Of a stretch of 64,000 nucleotides of DNA, positions 10,140 through 22,100 are shown in pieces; position 1 is the first letter of the stretch, and each line of letters begins with the position of its first letter. This stretch comes from Telopea speciosissima (Eukaryota; Streptophyta; Magnoliopsida; Proteales; Proteaceae): positions 26,821,501 through 26,885,500 of the forward strand of contig NC_057916.1 of assembly GCF_018873765.1 (NCBI RefSeq), written 5' to 3'. The notes below the pieces were generated by a model. That model worked only from the letters and a program-made list of their open reading frames with translations. It had not been told where the DNA came from and did not search any database. A program made the translations under genes and the position numbers.

Positions 10140-13100
10140 ATGGTGTTGTTAGGGCCTCACCATACCCCTTTGTCGAACTTCGTTCTACCATCTTTCATCT
10201 CCTTCACCTTTGTTCTCCTCTCCCAATTCGCCCTAGCCATGGTTCCTTGCTACTTCTCTTTCTTCCCTTTCCTCGCCAAGCTTGCACTTTCAGGTTCTCT
10301 TCCTCTCTCTATCTCTTTTACCAAAAGAAAAGAAAATTTTGAGCTTTGACGTTCTCCTCCTTCCTCCTGCAGCTCTTCTCCTCTTAGCTGTTACAGGTTT
10401 TGGCGGTTGTTGCAGGCGGCTTGTTCGTGTTCATGCGTCTGCTCCGGCTTTTGTCTTCTTCAATGTCCTGTTTATTTGGGGAGTTTATGTTGCAGTTATC
10501 CGAGAAGGTACGTCTTTTGCCGTTAATTATGCTTTGGATGGTTTGTTTATTTACTTCAATTTTCCCCTTTTTAAATCGGAATTTGTCTTAATTCCTGTGA
10601 AATACTTGCCATAAACGTTAAATCCACCGAGCGACTTTGAAATCGGTGTGGACGTGTTGTTCCTGTCATTGTAAATAACCATATGGTGTCTGCTTAATTG
10701 TAATGGAAATTTTTAGTTGTGTTAGCATTACTAGGCGATTCGTGAACTTGCAGTTTATGTAGGTTATTCTGGAAATAAGTAACCTCTTCCTCCCTCTCCC
10801 CGGGAGGGGCGATTCTTAAGTAGTTATATACAAGTATTCATAAACAATGAAGTATTGTGGTTCCGAATTCTGATTTACAGAAATAAAGGTGACATTTAGA
10901 GTTGCAATAACTATAGAGGCATAAAACTAATGAGATACTATGACATTATGGGAGAGGGTGGTTACTGAAACCCACCTAAGATGAGAATCTACTATTTCGG
11001 AGAACCAATTTGGTTTTATGTCAAATAGATCTACGACGGAAGCCATCAACTTAGGAGGCTCATGGAAAAATTTAGAGTTTGCAAGAAGGAGCTCCATATG
11101 GTCTTAATTGACGTAGAAAAAGCGTATGATAGAATCCTTAGAGAGTCAATCTGGCATGTACTAGAGAAGATAAGTGTTTTAAGTAAACATGTGAACATAA
11201 TTAGATATATGTATGATGGTGTGGTTTCTAGTGTGAGAACCGCGGGTAGTCTAGGTAGTGAATTCCCAATTACAATTGAGTTACATCAAGGATCAACTTC
11301 AAGCTCTTATTTGTTTGCGCTTATCATGAATGATTTAACTAGGGAATTTCGATATGAGGTTCCTTGGTGTATGTTTTTTGTTGATGATATTGTTTTGGTG
11401 GATGAGCAAAAAGCAATGATAACGCTAAGTTGGAGTTGTGGAAATCAACATTGGAATCAAAAGGTTTTAAGATAAGTAGAATGAAGACCGAGTACATGGT
11501 GTGTAACTTTAGTTACACTAACTAAGACAAAAAATGAGATGGTGAAAATTGATGAGATAGAGATTCTGCTAGTGATTATTAAAGGTATTTGGGCTCAATA
11601 ATAAATATAGAAGGTGATATAGAGGATGTTAAATCTCAAAGAATAAAAAAAAGAATGGATGAAGTGGAGAGGTACATCTTGAGTGTTGTGTGATCAACGT
11701 ATTTCTTTAAAGCTTAAAAGAAAATTTTATAGGACAGCCATTTGACTGGCTATGATGTATGATGTAGAATGTTGGGTAGTTAAGAAGTGTCATATAGATA
11801 AACTAAGTGTAGTGGAGATGAGGATGTTGAGATGGATGTGTGGTAAAACTAGGAAGGATACAGTAAGGATTGACCATATTAGAGCTGATTTGGGAGTAGC
11901 CCCGATACATGATAAGTTACGACAAAGTTGTCTAAGGTGGCATGGCCGTGTTCTTCAGAGGTCTTAGGATGCTCTAACATGAAGGAGTAATTTGATTCAG
12001 ATTGAAGGAACTAAAAGAGCTAGGGGCATGCCTAAAATGACCCTAGTAGTGGTGAGGAAAGACATGTATAGCTTTGGCCTTGTATCAAGTATGACCTCAA
12101 ATAGAGCTGATTGGAGGGCAAGGATCCATGTAGCGGACCTCATTTAGTTGGGATAAGGCTAAGTTTTTGTTGTACACGTATTCATAAACAATCCAACAGG
12201 ATTGTCTTCTTCATCACATCTTTCGGTCTATTAATGGATCTTTTGGAGGAAAATGTCCGAGAAATAGTGTATTTGAGTAGTTATCAGTTATCACCATTCA
12301 ATGGGTTGAATTTTCAATACACAACTTGCCCTAGGTTATGCCCATCTGTTTGGTTCCTAGTTTGTGCCTGTATTGCATGTGCCATGTTGTCCTCTGCTAT
12401 GTCAATCAACTATGTTGACTGTATTTAATTCCAAAATGAATGTCTAGCCTTAACACACATTCTGTACTATGTATCTGAACATATAATGTGCATCCGGATG
12501 TGTGATCATCTGTATGGAACCTCTTAATTCCTCACATACATGTTAATTGAAGCGCACTAGTTAGTGCCATGCATATTATTCATAACATTCAGAAAATGTG
12601 CTGGATTGATGGAAACTTGGTGTGACAAATAAAATAGATGTGTTAGGTACAGATCTGGGTCATCAACATTACATCTAGTTAGTTCCATGCATATTATTCA
12701 TAACATTCAGAAAATGTGCTGAATTGATTGAGACTTGGTGTGACAAATAAAATAGATGTGTTTGGTACAGATCTGGGTCATCAAAATTACATTTCATGAA
12801 GTCCTTAATGTAGTATTTTAAGAAGTTGTTATTTCTTTTTGAGCATGAGTCATAATTGTTAGAGTTATTAGACTTTATGTCCTAAGGATACTTTAGGAAC
12901 TGGACCTTATCTAGTTCCCTTATTATGTAATTTCTTCTTTTTCTTATTTTTACCTTTTACCTCCCTAGGGAGGTTGGATGTAATATGTTAAGAGTTGTCA
13001 TTTGAGTAATATAGGTGTGGAGAGAATAATCTCTAACACAACTATTACAACCGAAATATTCTCTTCTCATCTCTCTTGTCTCCTTCTTCTTCTTCCTCCT

Positions 13101-16100
13101 TCAACTTCTTCCCTCTCTTCTACTTGCTTTCCTAACCTAAATCTCAACTATAATATCCTTTAATGGATTAATAGGGCTATTATTAAAGAGAAAGGAGAAG
13201 GGAAACATTCAAATATACAAGCACCTATGAAAGGAAAAGACCGGCCTGAGATCATTTGGTGGAATAAGCATCACAGCATCATGCTTTTGCATCAATATAT
13301 TCTTCCCTTTACATCTTCGGAACTTTGCTGTGGGCAACACAGGCTCAATGATTTTTTTTTTAATGTCTGTGTCTGGATATATTTCGACTTAATTATGTTT
13401 ATAAGCGAAGAAAATTTTTATTTATTTATGTATATATGCAGTTGAAACAATATACATTTGTCTCATGCATCTCAAATCTTTTTCTGCAACCAGGAAAAAA
13501 AAATTATCTGTTGGACAGCACTATTGTTTTTGGATCTCTTTAGTAGGTCACAGTTGCTGTAGTTCCTCCAAACTTCAGTGATGTCCACCAGCAATGATGG
13601 CCAACGATCTATTATTTCCTTAGAAGGAATGGAAAGAAAAACCTCAGCAATGGTGCCCAACAATCTATTATTTCCTTAGAAGGAATGTGAAGAAAAACCT
13701 TTTGAGAGAGAGAGAGAGAGACAGAGAACTTCTGGAAAGCAACAGTTCTTATGTTTTCATGTCCAGAAGTGTATTTGTCTCCCCCCCACCTCCCCAACAA
13801 AAGAAAGCCAACTATGTGTCCTCTGGATCATCCTCTGACTTATTGAGTTGCTATATAACAGTTTTATAATCTGAAGATAAGTTCCTTTAATAATAATATA
13901 TGACTTTCTGTGGTAAAGTAATGTAAAACTAGACCAGAATAGGTCTAATCCCAGGCAGGATCAAAAAGAAAATCTCTAAAGAACAAGAAAGAGAGCAATG
14001 GAAACAAAAATCATATGAGGGAACCAAGAGAACAATGGGAAGTAAGAATAAGGGAAACAAGAGAACAATGGGAAGTAAGAATAACGAAAACAAGAGAACA
14101 ATAGGAAGTAAGAATAAAGGAAACAAGAGAACAATGGGAAGTAAGAATAAAGGAAACAAGAGAACAACGGAAACTCAAATGAGGGAACAATTTCCTTGGT
14201 TAAAGTAACAAATAAAAAAACCACAAATTTGTAACCTGTTGAAGTAGCAATAATCTTGATGTAATAATCTTCAATAAATTAATGTGACAATCAGTTGAAA
14301 GAAATCCCAGCAGCTTGTAGCACTCTTGAACTCGATTTGAACAAAATTAGGGTTTGGATTCAATAACCGATGGAAGGGGATGGGGAAGGGAATGGGTATC
14401 TCACCCAACCTATCTCAGGATTTTAACAAAGGCTAAAGCCAATATTTCATTAATCAAATTCGTGTTCAATGCTGGTCTCTCTTACAAACTTATATAGAAG
14501 ACTCAAAAATAGACTTAGACACTAAAAAGGAAAGGCCTAACCCTATCCTTAACTAACAAGGTAACTTAAATTGACTAAGAAAGTGAAAAAATAAAGAAAA
14601 TAGACTCAAAATAGGACTCTAACTAAACTAAGGAAGTAAATCCCATATTCCTACTTTCTACCCATATTTTAGGCCCATTAAATTGGCCAATTACAAAATA
14701 AACCCATGGGATCAAAAGCCCAACACATATATCCCAACCCAAAGCTTATTTTCAATAAAATAAGCCCTCTAACTGACTTATTTACATCATAAAGATTTCT
14801 GACCTCATCATGTCTTGCAGCCATACCATCACTTTCAGATGTTGTATTCAATTTAGAGCTTTCCCTGCTAATGATTGGTTACTACAGGTAAGTTTCTCCT
14901 TTTTTGCAACTAGACATTTCTTTTGGGATCTCTTTCTCTCTCTCTCTCTTTTTCTCACTCACATAAGAACAACAAAATTCTTCATGGTTCACACAAGAAA
15001 GAATTAATGTTTGGTATAATAAGATGCTTTAACCAGATGTGATGATCACTGATGAGCATGGTCTTATTGGCAGAATTCTATGCAGTGATCCTGGTCTGGT
15101 TACCCATCAATCTTCTGGTTTAGACAAGATCATTGGGAATAGAGATTCTGAAGTAAGCTTGATTCTGAGGTGTAAAATGTATTACTTAAGATTTCATTGG
15201 TACAACTGTTAAAGCACATTACTTAATTATTCATTTGTGCAGGAAGAGGAACTTTCACCAAGTCATGTAATTCATGAGCAACACAGTAAAGAGGCAGAAG
15301 AGACAGTACAGCTCGAGTCTGATGTCTCTTTCTCTCCTCTCTCTTCTACTTCGCAGGTACTGCTTTCAGGTCTTGGTTACGCTACATCGATTTTATAAAA
15401 TACAACAGCTTCCCTCTCGTTACTCATTGAGGTTCAAATTGCCTTTATGGATTCATAGATTTGAAAATTGACTCTGCCTGATCTCTTTGAAAATACTCTG
15501 GATAGGATTATTCATACTATGTAGCTGGCTGTTATTTCTTTATTGCTTCTTGCAGAACATGTGTGTGCTTTGAATGTTCTGGAATTAGGTTCATGTAATT
15601 GGTTCTCGTAAACTGTGGTTTCTTCATTATATGTATCTAATACTATTAAGTGGCAGTGATGAGTTGGTTCATTTATCAAACTGTTGTAAATAATGTTTTC
15701 AATGTATTCAAAGGCATCTGACTCTTAGCTCTAAATGAAATTAAAGGCTTAACCTTAAAGATATTGTTCTAAACAGTGTTTAAACTTTAAAGGGGATCCG
15801 AGTCTCACCTCCAAGTGAAACTTAGGCTCCATCTGTTTGCAAGTAAACGGAAGGGAAGGGAAGGGAAGTGAGATCAATTTAAAAAGAAAATGGAAGCTTT
15901 TGTAATTATGAGTGTGTAACTACCTCAAACTCTTGCTAAATAGGATAATCAAACTTTTTAAATGGGATCTTTATTTCCCTTCTTTAGTCCAAGGAATTTC
16001 ATAGCAAAATGTAGTAAAATCTAATTAGAGGGCGCGCCTTGGTGCAACGATAAGGTTGCTCTATTGCAACCTGGTGGTCACGGGTTCGAATCAAGGAAAC

Positions 16101-19100
16101 AGACTCTCCGCGAAGCGAGGGTAAGGTTGCGTACATCTGCCCCTCCTCAGACCCTGTAGTTACTGAGCCTCATGCATTGGGACGCCCTTTTGTTTTTAGT
16201 AAAATCCAATAGCCAAACTTGGAATATTTTGAGTTAATTACACAGTCATTTAACTAATCAATTCAACATTTTAGTTTTAATTTCATTTCACTTCCCTTTA
16301 TTTCCCTTCCAACCAGACTAAGCCTTAAGGAGGACACCTCAAGGCTTAACCTTAAATGTTCCCACACGATAATGTAGTCCTAGATAGGTAGGAGACCTAC
16401 TAGGAGCCAGATAACAGGATCAATAGCAAAAGGGGTTGCTGGTTCGAATGGACAGCACTAGGGTTTAGGATGGGAATTTGGGAATGGGTCTTATATAGGT
16501 TTAATATGCAGGTCTAGGGGGTTATTATGGGATAAAAATAATAGGATTTGGGAAGGCTTTAAAATTTTGCAATTCTGGACAGAATTGAGTTGCAGGTTTT
16601 GGGTTTTAATGGAGTGGAGGAATGGAGGGGATAGAGTGGGAATTATGAGCTGGGTTTATGGTCGAGTGTAGGGAGAAGTGTGGGGGTTGTGTGCTGGGAA
16701 GTGTGGTTCGAAATTGATGGTCAGATCTGTAGTTATGAGGGAGTCCTAGTTAAAGTAGGAGTTGCAGGTTTAATAGAGATTAGGGTTTGATGGATGGAGG
16801 GGGTGTGTGGATTACGTCTAATGAAAGGGGAATGGCTAGGCAGAAGAAGGTTTTAAAACAAAGTGCAGGTTCAAACTTACTGAATTGCAGAAACAATGGC
16901 AGCAGCTTGATAACTTGAAGAAACCTCCCGATCTTCACGATACAAGGAGTCGCAGGAGTCCACCCACCCTATCCACCTTGAGATCCACAAGGATATACAC
17001 TCACAAAGAGCAGCAGCAATGGCAGCAAGCATAAAGCTAAATTTTATTGATCAAATTCGTATTTAATGCTGACCTCCCTTACAAACTTATATAGAAGACT
17101 CAAAAATAGACTTAGACACTAAAAAGGAATGGCCTAACCCTATCCCTAACCTATTAGGTAACTTAAACTGATTAGGAAACTAGAATACTAAAGGAAATAG
17201 ACTCAAAACATGGCTGGACTTATAGAGTCCTAATCCAGCCCAACTTACATCACATGACCACTTAAGTTGTCACATGACCACTTAAATTGAACCAATTGGA
17301 TGCAACCAATTTGAACCGGTTCAATTAAAAAAACATAAAAATAAACTAAGTATTGGGCTAATCCCGTATGCAACCTATGTACCCCTAGTTTAGGCTCATT
17401 AAAGTGGCCTAATACATAGAAAACCCTTGGGAACAAAGGCCCAACATGTATATAACCCAACCCTAGGCCTATTTCTAAAGAAATAAGCCAATTTCTATGA
17501 TGAACCTGCATCACACGAAGGTGTAAAGAGTATGTGATGCAAATTTCCCTAACCGTAAAACTCCCCTGGTTTTGTGGCTTGTGTGCATTGTACATCAATC
17601 GAAATAGTTTCTGCTAAAGTGTGTAATCGTGGGGTTGTGTTTTTGGAACAATGTACCATGGGATTATAATGTAAGACTAGAACCAGAATAGGTCTAATCT
17701 TAGTCAGGATCAAATAGAAAATCCTCCAATAAACAAGAAATAATATGAGGGAACCAAGAGAACAATGAGAAGTCAAATGAGGGAATAATTTCCTTGGTTG
17801 AAGTAACAAATAAAAACCGACAAATTTGTAACATGTTGAAGCAGCAGTGATCTTGATGTAGTAATCTTCAAGAAATCAATGTGACAATCAGTTGAAAGAA
17901 ATCCCAGTAGCTTGTAGCACTCTTGAGATCGATTTGAACAAAATTAGGGTTTGAATTTAAGAATCGATGGAAGGGGATGGGGGAATGGAATGGGCCTCTC
18001 ACCTATCCTATCTTAGAATTTCAACATTGCATAAGCAACTTTTCTATTCATTCAAATTCGTGTACAATGCTGGCCTCCATTACAAACTTGTGCAGAAGAC
18101 TAAAAAATAGACTTAGACACTAAAAAGGAAAGGCCTAACCCTATCCTTAACTAATAAGGTAACTTAAATTGATTAGGAAAGTGAAATAATAAAGGAAATA
18201 GACTCAAAACAGGACTCTAACTAAACTAATGAAATAAATTCCGTTTTCCTACTTTCTACCCATATTTTAGGCTCATTAAATTGGCCAATTGCAAAGTAAA
18301 CCCATGGGATCAAAAGCCCAACACCTACATAACCCAACCCAAAGCTTATTTTTAATAAAATAACCCCTCTAAGTGGCTCATCTACATCAGATCATGTCTA
18401 ATAGCTTAGTTGTAGTTAGTTGTTATGCCTCTTTAGTATTTTCCTTTTGTAATTAGACCTAGGTAGTTATTTGTTTCTATTGTAATTAGTCTTCCACTCT
18501 TAGTAGGATCCCTACTAAGAGTTGGTTATTGGATAATATAAAGGAATAGGTAGTCACGGACTCACGATAGAGCATTCAATCCATCGTGTTCTAGCTCTCT
18601 CTCCCTCTTCTCCATCTTCATCTCCATCTCTCTCTCTCTGTTCTCTTCTTCTTCTTCACAGGTTCTAGTTGTTGAGGTTTTGTCACATGGTATCAGAGTG
18701 ACGAAGAAGAAGGAAAAAAAAAAAATCTGAAACCCCTAGTTGTTGAAACATGAAAACTAGGGTTGTCGAACCTGTTGCAGAAAACTATTGTTGTCCTTGG
18801 TTGATATTATTGAATTTATTGCTTTTGTTTCAGAGTTTAATATCGTCCGTCTGTGTGTTGGTGTGTGCTTCATGGCCATGGATTTCACAATTCTTGGATC
18901 TGCAGTATCTATTCTGTCAGTTATAGCTGTTATTGTACCTTTCGCGGCAATTTGGGCCATTGAGGCTCTGATCCATGTCTGCAAAGCTGAAATCTTCAAG
19001 GAGGTCGGAAACGCTTATTTGCTCTCTGGTGGTAGTGAAGGAATTGTAGCTTCTCATGTTGCTCCTCCTACTTCTGCATTTCAGATTGGGGACCCACGAT

Positions 19101-22100
19101 GGCCTTTCTTATATCCGGTTTGAGAACATCACCTTTTGGAGGAGTAAGGAAGTTGCTGACAAGTATTCAACTATGGAACATAGCACAGGCCTGGTTCAGG
19201 CTATTATTTTCGAGTCAGCTGATCGGGAGAATATTGTTGCAAACCAGGAATGCAACAGTGTAGTGGCTCGTCCATCACGTATTCCTCCTGAATATAGATA
19301 AACTCTAGCTGGCGCTGCAAAGATTTGAGGCGGCAACCTGGTTTCCCCACCTTCTCCTTTCAATCGAGAGGCAGTGTTGCTGCTACTTCGCCTGATGTTG
19401 TGATGTCCGCTGGCTGCTTGTTTCGTAGGTTGAAGACAGTTGTAGTCGCCTGGTTTAACCTCTTAACTCTGTTTTCTTTATTTGTTTTTTTTCATTACCT
19501 AAAATACCCTCCAGTTCTACAGTTATTCTTTCATATCCCTTCTCTTAACTTTGCTTCCAAGTTTACCCCTAAGCTATAATTTTTAATACCACATCAATTC
19601 CTCTCTCTTTTACCAAAATATGACTTGGAAAATCTAATTTATTACAAGTTTGCCATTCCTTTTTACCTGCCAAGTACCTCCTTGGACATTCTGGTTAATT
19701 ACAGGTCTGCCACTCCTCTTGGTAAGCTTGCAATCAATTACAGATTTGCCATTGGTCTTGTATATTTGCCATTTTATTGCTTTAGTGGGCCTTAGATCAC
19801 ATCAGTTTGGGGTTGCAATTTTTGAGATTGGTACTTGCATGGAGTAATGTTGTTGCTACTCATAAGTGGATGCTGCGTATTGTTTATATTATATTGGATG
19901 TTGGTTCTTTCCTTGGGAAGCCACCGTTTTGCTGTTGTTATTATTGGAGATTATTTGCTCAGATTGTTTGAATCTGGCCTATCTGGGATTTTATTTGCTG
20001 ATCTTTCGTGATGTTGATTCTTGCTTCCCTATGATGATGGATTGTCATTTATTACATTCTCAGCATTATTTGTCCACGTGTAGTGCTACACATGAGGGGG
20101 AAATTGGAGTTATCATCTGGTATTTGAAGATTATTATTGTCATATGCTCTAGTAAAATCAGCTGAAGATTATTATTATTTGCTTGTTCGTGTCATCTGCT
20201 GGTGTCCTCAGCAGATAATTACTTTTTAGCAGCAACTTTATCCTGTTACTTGAGGTTCCCAACAACCTTATGTTGTGTTTTGTGGTTCCCAACAACCTTA
20301 TATTGCTAGCAGTGGTCTGCAGTAACCTATTCTGCACTTTTATCAATGGTCTGCAATAACCTATGCTGCACTTCTATCAGTGGTCTGTAGTAACCTATAC
20401 TGCTTTTTTATCATTGGTCTGCAGCAACCTATTTTATCAGTGGTCCACAGTAACCTATACTGAACTTTCACCAGTGTCACAACGACCTCTGTTGCGCTTT
20501 CATCTGTCTTCTTTATGAAAATTCCTACTTGCCTTCCTTGAGAAGGGCTTATGATGTTGCTGTTGCTGTTTGGGTTTTTATTCAACACAAAGATTTTTCT
20601 CTACTATTGCTGCTGATGATTGGTGTGCTTGAGTTGGTATTGGTACCAGAATGAATATCTCTCTGTGCTCACTGGCTTCTTTGACCGCTATATATGTTCA
20701 AGACTGGTTCTGCTGTTGATATCTATTCTTGTTGTTCCAAGCTGGAGCCTTTGAGAGGGGGGGGGGATGTTGAAGTGTGTAATCGTGGGGTTGTGTTCCA
20801 TGGATGTTCCATGGAACCGTGTACCTTGGGATCATGTCTAATAGCTTACTTGTAGTTAGTTGTTCTGTCCCTTTAGTAGTTACCTTTTGTAATTAGACTT
20901 GAGTAGTTATTTGCTTCTATTGTAATTGTTCTTACACTCTTAGTAGGATCCCTACTGAAAGTTGGTTATTGGATAATATAAAGGAATAGCTAGTCACGAT
21001 AGAGCATTCACTCCATCATGTTCTAGCTCTCTTTCCCTCTTCTCCATCTCCATTGTCTCTCTCTCTCTCGATTCTCTTTTTCTTAGTTCTTCCTCACATG
21101 TTCTGGTTGTTGAGATTTTGTCACAATTTCATTGTCACAAAAGTTGGGGGGGGGGGGAGATTCTTCCAGAGCTGAGCTGGTTGTCTCTTGCTTTCAGTCA
21201 TAGTTTGGCTTCAATGAGGGTTATAGAAGCATAATTGTGAGGCAACATTCAGTCATAGTCATTAGTTGGATGCAGCCAAATAATAACGTATCATGGACTC
21301 AGCTGTATTAGTCTTTGCTTCTTCTATGACATCTTGTTCCATTGGAAGCACATACGAGCACTAACATCTTAATGTGTGTGAACAGGTAACCAGTGTTGGA
21401 GGGTTCCGTTCTGTTGTATTTTCCTATCTTTATGTGATCTCTGGCTGCGAGGTAGCCCTTGATATTTATATGTCTCTCTTTTATATTAATAGAATCATTA
21501 ATAATTAAATAAAAAAAAAGCTTCAAAATCAGTTATATCTCTTTTGATATGACTTATGAGTTTGTATATCTTTTTATATGCGTTGATGTGCAAAGATAAC
21601 TTTTGAGGGTTACAAATTCTGCCTCAGAAGGTCGTTATGACTTTCTGCAAATTGAACTTCAGGAAGTCAAAAGATGACCTAGGTTGAAGCATGAGATATA
21701 TGATTGTTCATGAGCTAACAGCTTGTATGGCTTTAAGCAGGATTCTTGTAGTTGACCACAATTAGATTTGTGTGTCATTTTGAGATGGATCTATTTATCA
21801 CCTTGGGAAGAAAAATGCTATTATTCTCGATATAAAAACACATCATCTTTACCCGTTAAGACAGCTATCGGTTGTTTTAAAATAACAATTTTGTTGGATT
21901 TTGTGAATTAGTATGATATTTTGGAGCTTCTAGGGGTCCTCTAATCTGAAATATTTTGAAGCTCTTACTAGAAGTCCACTATCTCATTTCAAAGCTTGTT
22001 GCCTTTTCCTTCTAGGGGTCCTCTAATTTATGTCACTGCTTTTTTCCTTCTGGGTTTTTTTTTTGGTGTGTGTGTGTGTGTGCATGTCCTGTGTGCTAGA

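Larger units (their letters stand above)
10829..12192 (+). mobile_element. RTE-type LINE, 5'-truncated, with target duplication
   Basis: The body is 10849-12172. It is flanked by a 20-base direct repeat TACAmGTATTCATAAACAAT (10829-10848 and 12173-12192, one mismatch), the target-site duplication. Translation in several frames gives NYRGIKLM-like sequence near 10900, [36 protein letters not shown] and, near the end, [16 protein letters not shown] and RLRWHGRVL-like motifs characteristic of plant RTE elements. The tail reads GTTGGGATAAGGCTAAG, then a T-rich end. Many frameshifts and stops make it inactive. It sits in intron 2 of the S-acyltransferase gene in the sense direction. Confidence 0.9.
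17607..21130 (+). mobile_element. Non-autonomous Copia-type element with captured gene
   Basis: The element spans 17612-21125 and is flanked by rTTTC (GTTTC 17607-17611; ATTTC 21126-21130). The 5' LTR is 17612-18687 and the 3' LTR 20768-21125. The primer-binding site TGGTATCAGAG (18688-18698) matches the initiator-Met tRNA. A polypurine tract of GAGA and G10 precedes the 3' LTR at 20753-20767. The 2.08-kb interior shows no gag, protease, integrase or RT motif on either strand. It instead contains a segment resembling a host receptor gene (about 18980-19240) and a minisatellite (20254-20510). The element would depend on enzymes from another Copia. It lies in intron 5 of the S-acyltransferase in sense orientation. 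Confidence 0.88.

Noticed and set aside
13929-14224. Hydrophobic repeated minus-strand frames
   Set aside because: They come from the 33-bp tandem array inside solo LTR A; the 11-residue periodicity reflects the DNA repeat.
15037-15073. Longer version of S-acyltransferase exon 4 (open [11 protein letters not shown])
   Set aside because: The upstream acceptor gives the wrong phase after exon 3 and a stop. The acceptor at 15073 gives RILCSDPG, as expected before the DHHC domain.
16082-16092. Possible tRNA gene (B box GGGTTCGAATC)
   Set aside because: The flanks do not fold as a tRNA. The body matches the Au SINE with target-site duplications.
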